Shown: positions 41,735-54,670, counted from the stretch's first letter. The stretch is DNA of 64,000 bases from Caenorhabditis remanei (GCF_010183535.1 NC_071328.1:2480001-2544000); one strand, 5' to 3'. Translations and numbers: made by a program. Notes: generated by a model from the letters alone, not told the origin.

Positions 41735-44700
41735 TTAAACTGGCGATCCGTACTCGTCGTCTTCGTATTCCTCTCGATTCGCCACGTGATTCGAGTCGGT
41801 GACGTTTTGTTCGCCACGTGGATCCAATTCGGCCGCCCAACTGTAGTTGAGAAGTGCCAGATGGGTGTTTCCCATACGGCGGTGCACGCGCGCTGCAAAA
41901 TTGATTTTTTTTATTTAAATTTTCAGACGGCCTAATTTTGGATTTCTAGGACATTTTCGAATTCTCATAGTTTTCAAAAAACAAGTCCAAGGGGAGCCAT
42001 GACCTAGAAATCCGACAATCAGAAAGTTAGGCCACCCTCTTTTCGGTGCTGAAAATCTCGAAATTGATTCTAAAACTACAAAAATGCCATTTTGGATTTC
42101 TAGGTCATTTTCCAAATTTCGTTGTTTTCAAAGCAAGCTGTGAAAAGAATGAAGAGAAAATGAGCTAACTGAAGTCGTGGCCTAGAAATCCAAAATTGGA
42201 AAGTCATGGTGGAAATGAAATTTTAAGGGAAATAGGTCAAATTTTATTTAAAAAATGGTATTTTTAAACAAAACTTCACCCGCGAATTCAATGAAACCGT
42301 GCCCTGATTTTGCAGAAGAAATGTTTATGATAAGTGGGCGTTTCTGATCTACCAGTACCGCGACTCTTGCGCGTCGGTAAAAAATGTCGGAACTTTTTTA
42401 TTCCGATAATACTCCTCGTGGAAATGTCGGAATTTAAATAATTTAAGTTTTTTGACATTTCTGTCGGAATTCAATGAAAATTGGCGGAAATTGTTTAGTT
42501 TCGCTCGATTTTTTTTAGCGGAAATTCGCATGTTTTTCAGATTCAAAGAACTAGAAGAGCATTTCTTCAAGTAGATATATAAAACTCAAACGGTGGCCTA
42601 GAAACTCAAAATTGAAAAGTTAGGCCATTGCGTTTTTAAAGTTTTTTATATTTGGGCGGTTCCGAGTGAAAAAATAACATAAATTTCAACTTTCTAGGCT
42701 ATTGATACCTGAAAAACGATATTTCTGGCTAAAAACTAAGAAAAAATGAGAAGAATCAGGCAATGGCGAAGAATTACCAAACTAGGAAAGTTAGGTCATT
42801 ATAAAATTTGAGCTAAAACCGTTTTTTCTAATCGAAAAGTTCGATTTTTGAGCCGAATGAATGCTAGCCAAACTTTTGGATTGTATCTAATTCAGTGACC
42901 ACTGGTCCCCTTTTATCTATGATATTGACTGTAAATTTTGCCGCATGGCCTAGAAAAAGCTAGGCCATATCCCAATTTTCAGCTATTTTCAGCCATTCCC
43001 TTACCAAGTAAATGGAAGATGAACGCCTCATCGGGAGAGCTCGCTTTCAACTTGTCCAATTCCACAAGACACTCCTCGTTTCTTTTCGCTTCGAATAGAA
43101 GACGTGCTCGATTGAATCGACACGCGACGTCGAGTGGATTCAGTGTCAACGCCCTGTCGATGAGAACGAGTGCCGTGTCGATTTGACCGCGTTGTTGTTC
43201 GATTTGAGACAGTGTGCACAGCATTGCTCGATTCGTCGGATTGATGCTCACTGCTTTTTGGATATTTGTTAGGGCGATCATGTTTTGCTCTTTTTTCAGA
43301 TGGACTAGACCGAGACCGTACCACGCACGATAGTCGCGAGGTGAGAGCAGGAGAGCCGATCTGGAATTTGGAGCATTTATAAATTTAGGCGTTTTTTGAC
43401 TGAAAAATACGCATTTAAAGTGAAAATATCGAGAACATTTTTGATTTTTTTGAGAAAATATCAGAATCGAAAAAATTATTTATGGACCTATTCTGGGGTA
43501 GCGAAAATTAGTTTTTTGCTTATTTTTTGATATTCAGAATGTAGCGAAAAAAGCAAAAAACTCCTGATATTTTTTGCTTGACATTTTCTAGGCCAGCCGG
43601 CGGATTTCTAGGCCATTCGCTGCAAGACCTGTGTTTGGTGTAGATTTACGGGAGATTTTTTTGAGATTTTTTCAGCAAAGTTCGGAAAAAACTATTAAAA
43701 GCATGAAATAAATCAATAAAATTACGAATTCCGTTCAAAAGTAGCGATAAAGTACATGGATGCTGAAAAAATCACAAAAACGTCTCCCGTAAATCTACAC
43801 ATGGCCTAGAAATCCGCCGGCTGGCCTAGAAAACGTCAAGCAAAAAATACCTGGAGTTTTTCGCTTTTTTTTGCTATTTTCTGAATAGCAAAAAATAAGC
43901 AAAAAACTATTTTTTGCTACCCCAGAATAGGTTTATAAAATTCGGAAGTTATTTTCTCAAAAATCGGAAAATTTCTCTGAAAATTTCGTTTTTTTTTAAG
44001 TGAAAATATGCTGAAAATTATAGAATTCATGTTTTTCACGTATTTTTCTGAAATTTTCAGTCCTAAGCCTGGAAAAATCGAGATTTTGTCCAAAAAAACG
44101 CGGTTTCATGTCACAATTTTCATAATCTAGATGGCAAAACCAAACTGAAACGATGTCGAGATCGGTATCAGCACAATTTTGGCTGGAAATTCTTTTGAAA
44201 AATGGAAATTTCGGATAAAAACAGGGTTTTACCCTTCAAGGGGGAATTTCGGGAATTCTGGATAATTTTTCAAGACATTCCTATGGAAAATACTCAAAAA
44301 CCCTTCGGAACCGCGAATTTTCCACCCGAAAATGATCGAAATTGGTCACTGCTGGCCGAACTTTTGTGTTTTTGTGTTTCTAGGCCACGGAAAGTTCTTC
44401 CATCCGTCCGTTTCGTCATTTTTGTTGAATTTCAACTTGTTTTCAGTGTTGTCAGCTAACAATTAATAACCTTGATGATAACACTGAAAACAAGATGAAA
44501 TTCGATAAAAATGGCGAAACAGGCGAATGGAAAAACTTTCCGTGGCCTAGAAACCCAAAAGCAAAAAGTTCGGCCAGCAGTGACCAATTTTGACCATTTT
44601 CGGGTGGAAAATTCGCGATTTAGAAGGATTTTTGAGTATTTTCCATAGGAATGTCTTGAAAAATTATCCAGAATTCCCGAAATTCCCCCTTGAAGGGTAA

Positions 44701-47700
44701 AACCCTGTTTTTATCCGAAATTTCCATTTTTCAAAAGAATTTCCAGTCAAAATTGTGCTGATACCGGTCTCGAACTCGTTTCAGTTTGGTTTTGGCCATA
44801 CTTGTCAAGGGTCGGGCTTTTTTTTCAAAACGTCAGGCCCGTCTTTTTGGAGGGAATTTTTTTTTCAATTTTTGTTTCAAATTTGATCAAAGGTGTACTA
44901 AGATGAACTCAGACTTTTCTCATAGAATAATATGAGTGTCTTTTTGTCAATTTTTCCGCATGAAAAATTGAAAATTTTTCTCAAAAATCCCAGATTCCTG
45001 AAAAGACGGGCCTGACGGGCCGAAGCTTTTCAGGCCCGGCCCGGCCCGTCATTTGACAAGTATAGTTTTGGCATCCAGATTATGAATATTGTGACATGAA
45101 ACCGCATTTTTGAGTAAAATCTCGATTTTGAAATTTCGAACGTTTTCAGCTACCTAGAAGCTAAAAAAAATCCCTCAAAGCCCAAATTTTTTCTCGATTT
45201 TCCCGAAAATCTCCAACCTAAAAGATCCAGCAGCCTTATCCAACTCGTCCTGCACAATCAACTCGTGTCCCAACAGAGTATACGCATAAGCGAATCGTTT
45301 ATCCAACAGAATCGCCCTCTCCATACACTCAATCGCCTGCGTATGCTGTCTCTGCAGTGAGAAACAATTTCCAGCGGCACACCAACTCTGAGATCTCTCT
45401 CGGGACTCTGTTGTGAGTGTCTGAGCCAGAGCACTCAGTGCATGAGTGTCCTGTAGATGCCACATTGAGGTGGAGAGCAATTCCGTTCCCTCAACCTTCC
45501 ACTTCTTTCTCTTGTGCAAATCGTTGAGAATATTTCGACACTCTCGATATTCCGACTGCTCGAAGCAAGCTCTTCCCAGTTGCAAACGGACCATTGATGT
45601 GTTTATCATCGTCTCTTTTTCCATTTTCGCAAATAAAACGTCCGCCGTTTTCCAGTTGTACGTGCTGATCGATTCCTCTATAAGAGCAATGTGACGGTAG
45701 ATGTCGAAGAAGTTTTCTGTAATTAAATTTGCTTTTTTCAGATTACGGTTGTCTGGAAACACGTTTATCGTCATAATAGTCTAAAAACCCCCAAAAACTC
45801 GAATTTTCAGTCCGAAAAACGGTCAAAAGTGGGCATGGCCGAACTTTTTCAGTTTGGGTTTCTAGTTCATATTGAAGAATTTTCCACCTTGAAACCGCTG
45901 GCCTAGAGACCCAAACAGAAAAAGTTCGGCCATGATCACACTTTCAGCGTTTTTCGGACTGAAAATTCGCGTTTCAGGGGGAATTTTGCAGAATTTTGAG
46001 GAGGAATAGCCAAAAATCAGTGGCCTAGAAATCCACACTCATAAAGTTAGGCCAGCACGATGTTTGGAGGTAAAGAAACAAGATTTTCCAAAGATTTTCC
46101 TATTGACATTCAGTGAAGCAGTGAGTTTTCTACGGAAAAAAACCATTGTGGCCTAACCTTTTCAGCCCAAATTTCTAGGCCAGTGGCCTAGAAACCATAA
46201 ATTCATAAAGTTTAGGCCAATATTCATTCTGTGCTCAAAAATCGAAATTTTCCATTTAAAAAGGCCTAACTTTCCTAATTTGGTATTTCTAGGCCACCGA
46301 CTGATTCTTTTCAGTTTTAAGCTAGAAGTATCGTTTTTCAGGTAATTCTATTGAAATTTATGCTATTTTTCCCCCGGAACTCCCTAAATATGATAATTTC
46401 AGTCGATTTTCTCCGATTTGTAGCTCAAAAGTTCCCGATTTATCCAGATTTTCTTATTTAAATTCTGAGAAACCGTGAATTTCCACGGTTTTGGGGTAAG
46501 AATGAGTGAAAAAACCGTTATGGCCTAAGTTCCCTAATTTGGTAATTCTAGGTCACCGACAGATTCTTCTCAGTTTTTAGCTAGAAATATCGTTTTTTTC
46601 AGGTATTGATAGTCTAGAATTGAAAAATTAGGCAATTTCAATGCAATTTCAGTCGATTTACAGCTGATTTTCAGCACACGTACTATATCCATCATCATAC
46701 ACCAAATCGACGGTATCCATCGGCTCATCACTATTCAACGACGACGCCGCCGACGACATTGGCACATTCGAATTCTGTAACATATCGTCTTCCGATGGCC
46801 TTTCGCTAGCTGTTGATGCCACCTGAAACTGCTGAAAATTGATAGAGAGAACCGCCCATCTCTCTCTCTCTCCGTCTGAGAAGAGGAGGCGGGGCTTACA
46901 GAATTTGTGGAACCCGATAGGCTACGCGCTAAATTCGAGTTTCGCGAGACCAATGGCTGCTTTTCATTTCGCTTCCTCTGCGAAGTCGCATTTTTGGCAT
47001 TCTTACTGGCAATTGCAGCTGCATCAGCAATTCTGATTGAGGTGCGAACTGGGTTGGCCTATAATAAATATAGAAAATATATGGAAAGTGATGAATTTTT
47101 GAGAAAACCAAGGTGAATTTGGGTGTTTTTTGGGTGAATTAGAGTGATTTTAGCCCAAAATCACCCCAATTCACTCTAAATTACCCCATTAGGGTGATTT
47201 TTGAGTGGTTTTGAGTGATTTTGAGAGGTGCATGCGGGTGGCGAAAAGCTATCAGGTTAGGTGGCTGAAGTGGAAAAAGTTAGACCACCAGCTTTTTCGA
47301 CTTTTTATGTAATTTTTCTCGGAGATTCTCGATCTAAAATCGTTTTTCAGCTAAAAATTATAGGTAAAACATGAGTTTTCAGTCAGAATTCGCTCGAAAA
47401 TTGCAATTTTCAGCTCAAAATCATTAAAATGCCACGAATTTTGGCATAAATGCGGACTTAAATTCGAAGAATTTTCTATTATTGAAGCATATGCTAAAAA
47501 TCGCTTCAAAAATCGTTCTCCTGACTCAAAATGAGAATTGGTGGAAGAGTTTTTCCGCGCCGGGCCGTGTAGTCCTCTCGGACAAGATTTCTCACTTTTC
47601 CGTAGTTTTCTTCTATTTATATCGAGAAAAAATAGAAAAAAACTAGGGAAAAGTGAGAAATCTTGTCCGAGAGGACTACACGGCCCGGCGCTGATAAACT

Positions 47701-50700
47701 CTTCCACCAATTCTCATTTTGAGTCAGGAGAACAATTTTTGAAGCGATTTTAGCATTTGCGTAAAAATGAAAGTTTCTTAGAATTTTCAGAAGAATCGGA
47801 ATCTGAAATAAACACAATTAAGACTTCTGTATTCTTTTAAACTCAGGAATCGAGAGAAATTATATAAAACTGGGAAAAGTAGGGGGGACTAACTTTCCCC
47901 ACTTCGGCCACCTAACCACGATCCGATAGCTTTTTGTGGGCGGAGTCGACTCATAAGTGCTTTTTTTGAAAATTGGAATTTCTCAGTGTTTTAGAGTCTG
48001 AACTGAAGATTTCAGCGTTTTTTAAGACCGAGAACTTCAAAAATCCATAGTTGTCAAGGCCCGGCATCAAAAAATGATCCTTTTTTTCCAATTTTTTTTT
48101 CAATTTTTCATCGAAAATGTGGCCATTTTTGACTATTTTTCAGAATTTCTTCTAATTCTGGCTGATAGTCGAAAATGGTCACATTTTCGATGAAAAATTG
48201 AAAAAATTTCAAAATTTACTTTCGCGCCAATTCGCCCGGGCCCGGGCCTTGACACCTATGAAAAATCCGAGTTTTTGGCTATAAATTAGTCTGAAACTCT
48301 AATTTCTGTCTGAAGTTTCCAGAAAAATCCCAAATTCCTCCACTATGAGCAGACTCAGTAAAAAAGCAAGCAAGAAATCTGGAAATCTTGTGCTGAAAGT
48401 ACCCTTTGAGACGACGTGGATCCTCGAGTGGTGGCTGCAGCTCCACTTCTGGTTCGAGTATTCGTCGCATTCGTGTTCTCCGTGTCACTGTTCAAAGCGG
48501 CGCTGAAAAAAATCACTCAAAATCGATTTTTTTTGACAAATTCTTGCTATTTTTACACATTTTTCCACTGAAAAGTCGCCGATTTTCCTTGTAAATTCGA
48601 TACATTTTTTAAAAAACAAATTTTCCATAATTTTTCAACAATAATGATGATGGCCATAGTTGTCAAGGCCCGGCCTGGGCCTTGTCGGCGAAATCAGGGC
48701 CCGGCCCGGCCCGAAGACCCGGGCAATTTGGCGCGAAAGTCAAATTTTCAAATTTTTTGAATTTTTTGAATTTTTTTAGCGAAAAAGTCAAATTTTCGAC
48801 TATGATTCAGAATTAGAAGAAAATCTGAAAAATAGTAAAAAAGTGGTCACATTTTCGATAAAAAATTGAAAAAATTTCGAAAAAAAATTAGGAAAAAAAG
48901 GGTCATTTTTTGAAGCCGGGCCTTCGGGCCGGGCCGGGCCTTGAAAATTTTCGACCGGCCCGGGCCTTGACAACTATGATGATGGCCTAGAAAAGGCGAG
49001 TTAGGCCAGCGAGTGTTTCACACTGTCTAATAATTAGACTCTAATTAGCAGTACTATTGCAAGAGAGAGCAATCAGCTAGCTTGTCCACGTGAACTACAC
49101 TGGGAGATTATCGATAGAGCGCGTTTTCAGAATTTTGAATTAAAAATACATCAATTTCAGAGAATTTCGAGTGGAAAAAGGTTTTTAGAGTAGACTTCGG
49201 TGCATCTTCGACCAAAATCAATGCGATTTTATGGAAAATCGAGTAAAAACCCGAAAATAAAAAACAAAAAACAAAAACTAGAAATCTGTTTGTCCACGTG
49301 GACTACAAAGAGTTGTTGTCGATGGAGCGCATTTTTGCGGTTTTTGGCTCGAAAATATATCATTTTTGATGGTTTTTAGCGTAAAATCAGGTTTTTGACG
49401 GTAAAAAATGTGAAAAATGGCCGGAAAATCACAAATTTAGTAATTTTTCCGCCAAAAAGCATGAAAAATCAATCAAAAGTAGGAGAAAATCTTCAAATTT
49501 TCAAATTTTCAGCTTTCAGAACGGAGAAAAGAACGGGTGGCCTAGCTTTCGCAAAATCTCGGCCATGTAAATGACCCAAATTCGATAATTACATTAAAAA
49601 CTCTTCCAAGGGCAAGTTTGAGTGATAAATTACAGAAATCGATACAATTTCCAGCATTTTCACTGAAAATGGCCCAACTTTTGCCATTTTCTCATCCACC
49701 ACTCAAAAAAAATCGCCCAAAAAGTTGCTCACTTTGCCCGATTCCTAGAGCTATGAGTCGCCCGTGTATGCGGTCTATCGGGTTCAGTGAATAGAGATGA
49801 TCGAGAACTGGTAGTGCTTCCAGTCTCCGATCGTCTCGACGTCATCTCACTGATCCGAGTGCTTTTCCGTGGAGCGACTGGCCGGACACGCCCACCGCCG
49901 GTGGTGGCTGAGACAGGAGTCGATTGTCTCGGTGTGATGCTTGATGGAATATCTGAAAATTGGAAAAATCAATTATTCGGAGTTCACTCCCTCTTATGGA
50001 CCTATTCAGAAAGTAGCAAAAAAGCAAAAAACTCCAGGTATTTTTTGCTTGACGTTTTCTAGGCCAGCCGGCGGATTTCTAGGCCATGTGTAGATTTACG
50101 GGAGATTTTTTTGTGATTTTTTCAGCATCCATGTACTTTATCGTATCTACTTTTGAACTGAATTCGTAATTTTACTGATTTATTTCATGCTTTTAATAGT
50201 TTTTTTTCCGAACTTTGCTAAAAAATCACAAAAACGTCTCCCGTAAATCTACACATGGCCTAGAAATCCGCCGGCTGGCCTAGAAAAGGTCAAGCAAAAA
50301 ATACCTGGAGTTTTTTGCTTTTTTCGCTACATTCTGAATAACAAAAAATAAGCAAAAAACTATTTTTGCTACCCCAGAATAGGTCCATTACAACCGCGCT
50401 CCACCGTAAACGAGAGAGTATCGGGCGAGAGAGACGCAGAGTCTTTTCTCTCGCACCGACACAAATTTTCACCAATTTTTGACCAATTGTCGCTTTTTTT
50501 ATAGCATTTTTTGTGAATTGTTATGAAACGGTAAAAATAGGTCTAAAATTTCGAAAATTTTGAAAAAATCTTTCACAAAACCGAAAATTTCCAAATAATT
50601 CACTGAAATTTTCAGATTTTTGTGATATTTTTCGCTCAAAATTTGAAATTTTCCAATTTTCAGCATTTTTCATAACAATTTACAAAGAATCTTCTGAAAA

Positions 50701-53700
50701 ATGGAAAAATTTAAATTTTGAGCGAAAAATATCACAAAAATCTGTAAAATTTCAGTGAATTATTTTCAGCTTTTTGAAGCATTTTTCAGCTGAGAATCGT
50801 CATTATGTTGAAATTTTCGGTTTTTTAAAAGATTTTTTCAAAATTTTCGAATTTTTAGACCTATTTTTACCGTTTCATTACAATTTACAAAAAATGCTTT
50901 AAAAAATAGCGAAAATAGGTCAAAAACTGTGAAAATCAGTGTCAGCGCGAGAAAAAACTCTGCGTCTCTCTCGCCCGATACTCTCTCGTTTGCAGTGGGG
51001 CGCAGTTGTAATTCAGAATCCCCCATACTTCGAATCTCTCGATTCGCTGAAGACGTCGTCGTCGTCGCAGATCTCGCAGATCTTCTCGTCGTGGAAACCG
51101 ATGATCTTCGACTCGAACTGCCGATTGGCTCAGCTGGTGGAGCAGTTGAGGGGGCGGAGCTTGCGGATGTTGAGGGTCCAGTTGGTGAGGGAGTGGCGGT
51201 ACGCATGGTTACTGTAGGGCTTGGAGGCGCCGTGATGCCATTTCTGGAAAGAGAGAAATTGTAAAATTTGATTGAAAATTCATCAAAATTCACATTTTTT
51301 GTTGTCAAAAACTCAGAATTTCAGCGATTTTTCACTATAATTTCTCGCTGGCGCGCCTTCAGCGCGATTTTCAGGGATTTAGGCAACTGGAAACTCAAAT
51401 TTTAGCATTTTTCACTGGAAATCTGTCTAAAAGACGTGAAAAAACTCTGAAAATCCATTAAAAGCATACTTCTCAAGGCTCGGATTCAAAAAATGACTCA
51501 ATTTTTGGATTTTTCATTGAAAATGTGACCATTTCTGATGATTTTTCAGAATTTCTTCAAATTGGCGCCAAAATTTACATTTTCTGCCGTCAAGGACTCA
51601 GAATTTCAGCGATTTTCACTTTTATTTCAAGCAAAACACTTGATTTTCATTCAAAATCTCCAGATAATTATGAAAAATTGCTGTTTAGGCATTCGATATC
51701 TTAAATTTCAGCTACTAATACAGTAAATATACACATGCCAGCCTCCGCTGGCGCGCCTCGGGCGATTTAGGCTATTGGGAAGCATTTTTCATTGAAAATA
51801 AGTCTAGAAGACGAGAAAAAGACTATTCTGATCAGTTTTTCATGCTGAAAGTGTACATTTTTGAACAGTTTCAGCCCAAAAACTGTAATTTTTTGCATTT
51901 TTGAAGCTTCAAACTTTGCAGTTACAGTCTGGAAACTGAAATTCCTGTGATTTTCACTGCAAAAAATCTGAAAACCCGTTGAAAAAAAGCATTTTGAACC
52001 ATTTTTCATCACAAAAACGTCGAAAATCGATGATTTTTGGGGTATTTTCAGCGTTTTAGGTGTCTGATTTACAGTGAAAATGCTAAAAAGATCTCGCATC
52101 GCGCCGGAGGCGCGCCAGACACATATAGTTAGAGTATAAATAGCAAAAATTTGTGATTTTCACTGCAAAAAATCTGAAAAAGAAACCGTAAAAAGGCATC
52201 TTGAACAATTTCTTATCACGAAAAAGTTAAAAATCTGTGATTTAGGTACTTTCATCGTTTTAGGCGTCTGGAAATTTCGGCAACTGGAATCTTAAATTTT
52301 AGCATTTTTTACTGTACATATGTCTAAAAGAGGTAAAAATGACGTTTTTCGTGCTGAAAGTGGAAAAAAAATCAAAAAAAAAAAACGGTAAAAATGCCAT
52401 TTTAAACGATTTTTTATCACAAAAATGTTGAAAATCTGTGATTTTGGGGTATTTTTAGTGTTTATTCGCTTCTGAAATCCTTCTGAAATCGCCCCGTTTT
52501 CCCTTACGATTTGTCCTTGTGTCTATCGAAAGTCTGTGCGAGTTCTTGTCCTCCGAATCGTAGATAAGTGATGACAGCTGCCCAGAGGAAAATATTCTCG
52601 TCAAGTGATTTTTGACACGACTCGACGGCTAAATCCATGTGATTCTCGTCGCAAAGCATTTGGGCGTTCAGAAGATTCGCATGGGCGGCGACACGGGTGT
52701 CCTCTAGAATCTCTTTCGGATTAGTCCGTTGTCGTGCTCGAAAAGGGCTCCGCGGCATTCATCGAATCTGGAAAATTAAGGGGTTTTTCAGTTAAAATAG
52801 AGGAAAACATTACTGGTGGCCTAGGAAAACCCGAATTCTAATACTAGGCCGCCAATTTTTATTAAAACCGGGAAAAACTGAGGTTTTTGCACAAAAAGCA
52901 TCTCAAAATTGGAGAAAATTCTGAAGATTCTGACAAAAAAATGGTAAAAATCTGAAAATTTTCAGAATTGGCAACCAAAAAACTCGATTTCTAGCTTGAA
53001 ATGTCTTAATGAGACCTAGAAACCCTAATTCTAATACTAGGACACCAAATTTTCAGTCAAAAATCACGAAAAATGCGAATTCTGGGTGATTTTTAGCAAA
53101 AAGAATCAAAATCGAAGCTAAAAAACCGATATTTGTAGGTTTTGACACCTAAAAATGCGAAATTACCCGATAATTTCAGATAAAACCGTAATTTTCCGGT
53201 GGCCTAGATCCCAGAATAGAAATTTCTAGGCCATCAACCAGCCATTTCCTGTTTTCGAGTTTAAAACCGGGAAAAACTGAGGTTTTTGCACGAAAAGCAT
53301 CTCAAAATTGGAGAAAATCCTGAAGATTCTGACAAAAAATGGTAAAAATCTGAAAATTTTCAGATGTAGGAAAATGACGATTTTCAGGTCAAAAATGGCG
53401 GAAAAAATCAATTTTTTTCGAGTTTTACGGAAAAAAACTGGATTTCTAGGAGAAAATTCCTTAAATTCTGCAATTTTTCAGTAAAAAAACAGAAAAAAAA
53501 TGCGGTTTTTCGAACAAAAAGCATCTTGAAATCGGAGAAAATCATGAAATTTCTGAAGACTCTGACAAAAAAATGGCAAAAATCTGAAAATTTCACGATA
53601 AAATCACGAAACTCAAGCGAAAATCGTCAAAACTAGTGATTTTTCACTCGATTTTTCATATTTTCAGGTCGAAAATCACATCAAAAGTACTGGTTTCCCA

Positions 53701-54670
53701 TGTTTTCAACTAGAAAATGATTGAAACACATAAATTTCATCGAGAAAAATGTGTTTCTTTTCAGAAAAAGTACACCTATAAACTAGTTTCAAGAAAAAAA
53801 AAACAAAACATTTCAAATTTTCAGGTAGGAAAATCGTGTTTTTTCATCAGAAAAACCGAAATTTTCTTGGTTTACACTTTAAGCTGCTAAAAAATCAAAA
53901 ACCCTGGCGGGAAATGCTAAAAATCTATATTTTTCAACATTTTACTAGTTTTCTCCGGAAAAATACGAGAAAAAACAAGAAACTGCCAATTTATAGGTAT
54001 CAAAACTAAATTTTGACACTTAAAATTGCGAAATTACTGAATTTAGTGTGTCAAAAACCTGAAAATTGGATATTCCTTGTTTAATCTCATGTTTTTTCTG
54101 GAGAAAACGAGTAAAATGTTGGAAAATATCGGCATTTCCAGCTAAGATTTCGATTTTTTGCAATCTAGAGTGTAAAAACAAGAAAATTCAGGTTTTTCTA
54201 CTTGAAAAACACAATTTTCCTCCAGAAACCGCCATTTTTAGGTATCAAAAGTGAATTTTGGCACCTAAAATTGCAAAATTACAAAAAATTTTAGCTGAAA
54301 ACCGCAATTTTCCAAAGTTTTCCAACGTTTTCCTTCAGAAATCACTCTGAAAAACGCACTTATTCAAATCATACGCCACCCTGGCAAACAAGAAATGAAG
54401 TCGTGCTCCAGTGAATTTCGTCGACCGCAACAATCCATAACACTCTTCTTTTTTATTCGCTCGATACAGACAATCGGCATAAGTGAGTAGTGCATCCGAG
54501 TGATTCGCCCCGTTCGTTTTATCCGTCTCATAATAGATTTCGGCGAGAAAAATCGCGTCGTCAAACGCGTAATACTTCATCATCTCATCGATTTCCTCGG
54601 CGATTGTTCGCTTTTTTTCGACGCGGTCGAATGTCGCCTCGCGCGCGAGAGGCGCCCCCGATTCCATCAT
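41735..54670 (-). CDS. mat-1: APC/C subunit CDC27/APC3 (9 exons, one apparent frameshift)
   Basis: Exons: 54670-54360, 52767-52508, 51243-51029, 49952-49733, 48502-48403, 46831-46684, 45752-45218 (or from 45716), 43360-43005 and 41892-41735; about 767 residues (human CDC27 824). The N-terminal TPR block (YYAFDDAIFLAEIYYE) matches human HYAYRDAVFLAE. Exons 3-6 are the Ser/Thr-rich linker (SRSSLFTEPDRPHT parallels SSRLFTSDSS). Exons 7-9 are the C-terminal TPRs (SWCAAGNCFSLQRQHTQAIE, AYAYTLLGHE, YRAWYGLGLVHLKKEQN, HLALLNYSWAAELDPRG). CDC27 is a scaffold of the anaphase-promoting complex that docks co-activators through their IR tails. All junctions are in phase except that exon 2 is one base short: residues up to ...ECRGALF are in one frame and KEILEDTRVAAHANLL in another, with the slip near 52730-52745. 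The ATG follows an acceptor by 6 bases. Confidence 0.93.
43488..43940. repeat. Foldback GGACCTATTCTGGGGTAGC, copy 1
   Basis: Left GACCTATTCTGGGGTAGC is answered by GCTACCCCAGAATAGG at about 43916, with GCTTGACATTTTCTAGGCC and its inverse inside. In mat-1 intron 8. Second copy at 49995-50389. Confidence 0.8.
44077..45131. repeat. Long palindrome interrupted by a MITE
   Basis: AATCGAGATTTTG...GCGGTTTCATGTCACAA at the left is matched by TTGTGACATGAAACCGC...AAATCTCGATT at the right. The central part is a hairpin of about 600 bp with TGGCCTA-type modules. The right arm is split by the 268-bp element at 44797-45064. In mat-1 intron 7. Confidence 0.85.
44797..45064. mobile_element. hAT-like MITE, CGGGCC type (copy E)
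   Basis: CATACTTGTCAAGGG and TTGACAAGTATA ends, with the 8-bp duplication GTTTTGGC (44789-44796, 45065-45072). The left palindrome arm at 44133 preserves the uninterrupted pre-insertion sequence. Confidence 0.92.
47480..47770. repeat. Foldback with GTGTAGTCCTCTCGGACAA core, second locus
   Basis: TGACTCAAAATGAGAATTGG...GTGTAGTCCTCTCGGACAAG and its inverse, arms about 120 bp. Related to 26579-26886. In mat-1 intron 5. Confidence 0.8.
48046..48259. mobile_element. CGGGCC-type MITE, small copy
   Basis: CATAGTTGTCAAGGCCCGGC left end and GGGCCTTGACACCTATG right end. Flanks share AAAAATC on both sides but not a full 8 bases. Confidence 0.75.
48655..48978. mobile_element. hAT-like MITE, CGGGCC type (copy F)
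   Basis: CATAGTTGTCAAGG and CCTTGACAACTATG ends with the perfect 8-bp duplication ATGATGGC (48647-48654, 48979-48986). In mat-1 intron 4. Confidence 0.93.
49060..49320. repeat. TTGTCCACGTGGACTAC words
   Basis: Two variants of the WDR11-like intron array word (CTTGTCCACGTGAACTACAC at about 49080 and TTGTCCACGTGGACTAC at about 49290), each followed by a GAGCGC word, here in mat-1 intron 4. Confidence 0.65.
49995..50389. repeat. Foldback GGACCTATTC, copy 2
   Basis: Same family as 43488-43940, with the left TTCTGGGGTAGC stretch shortened. Ends ACCCCAGAATAGGTCC. In mat-1 intron 3. Confidence 0.8.
50391..51012. repeat. GACGCAGAG palindrome, large copy
   Basis: TTACAACCGCGCTCCACCG...GAGAGACGCAGAG at the left and CTCTGCGTCTCTCTCGCC...GGGGCGCAGTTGTAA at the right. 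Long inner arms (AATTTTGAGCGAAAAATATC and inverse) give a third level of pairing. Ends 16 bases from the mat-1 exon 3 donor. Confidence 0.75.

Noticed and set aside
46735..46953. Minus-strand frame SFRWHQQLAKGHRKT as mat-1 exon 6
   Set aside because: The neighbouring exon phase requires the alternative frame (VASTASERPSEDDMLQ), which reaches a good donor and is acidic like the CDC27 linker.
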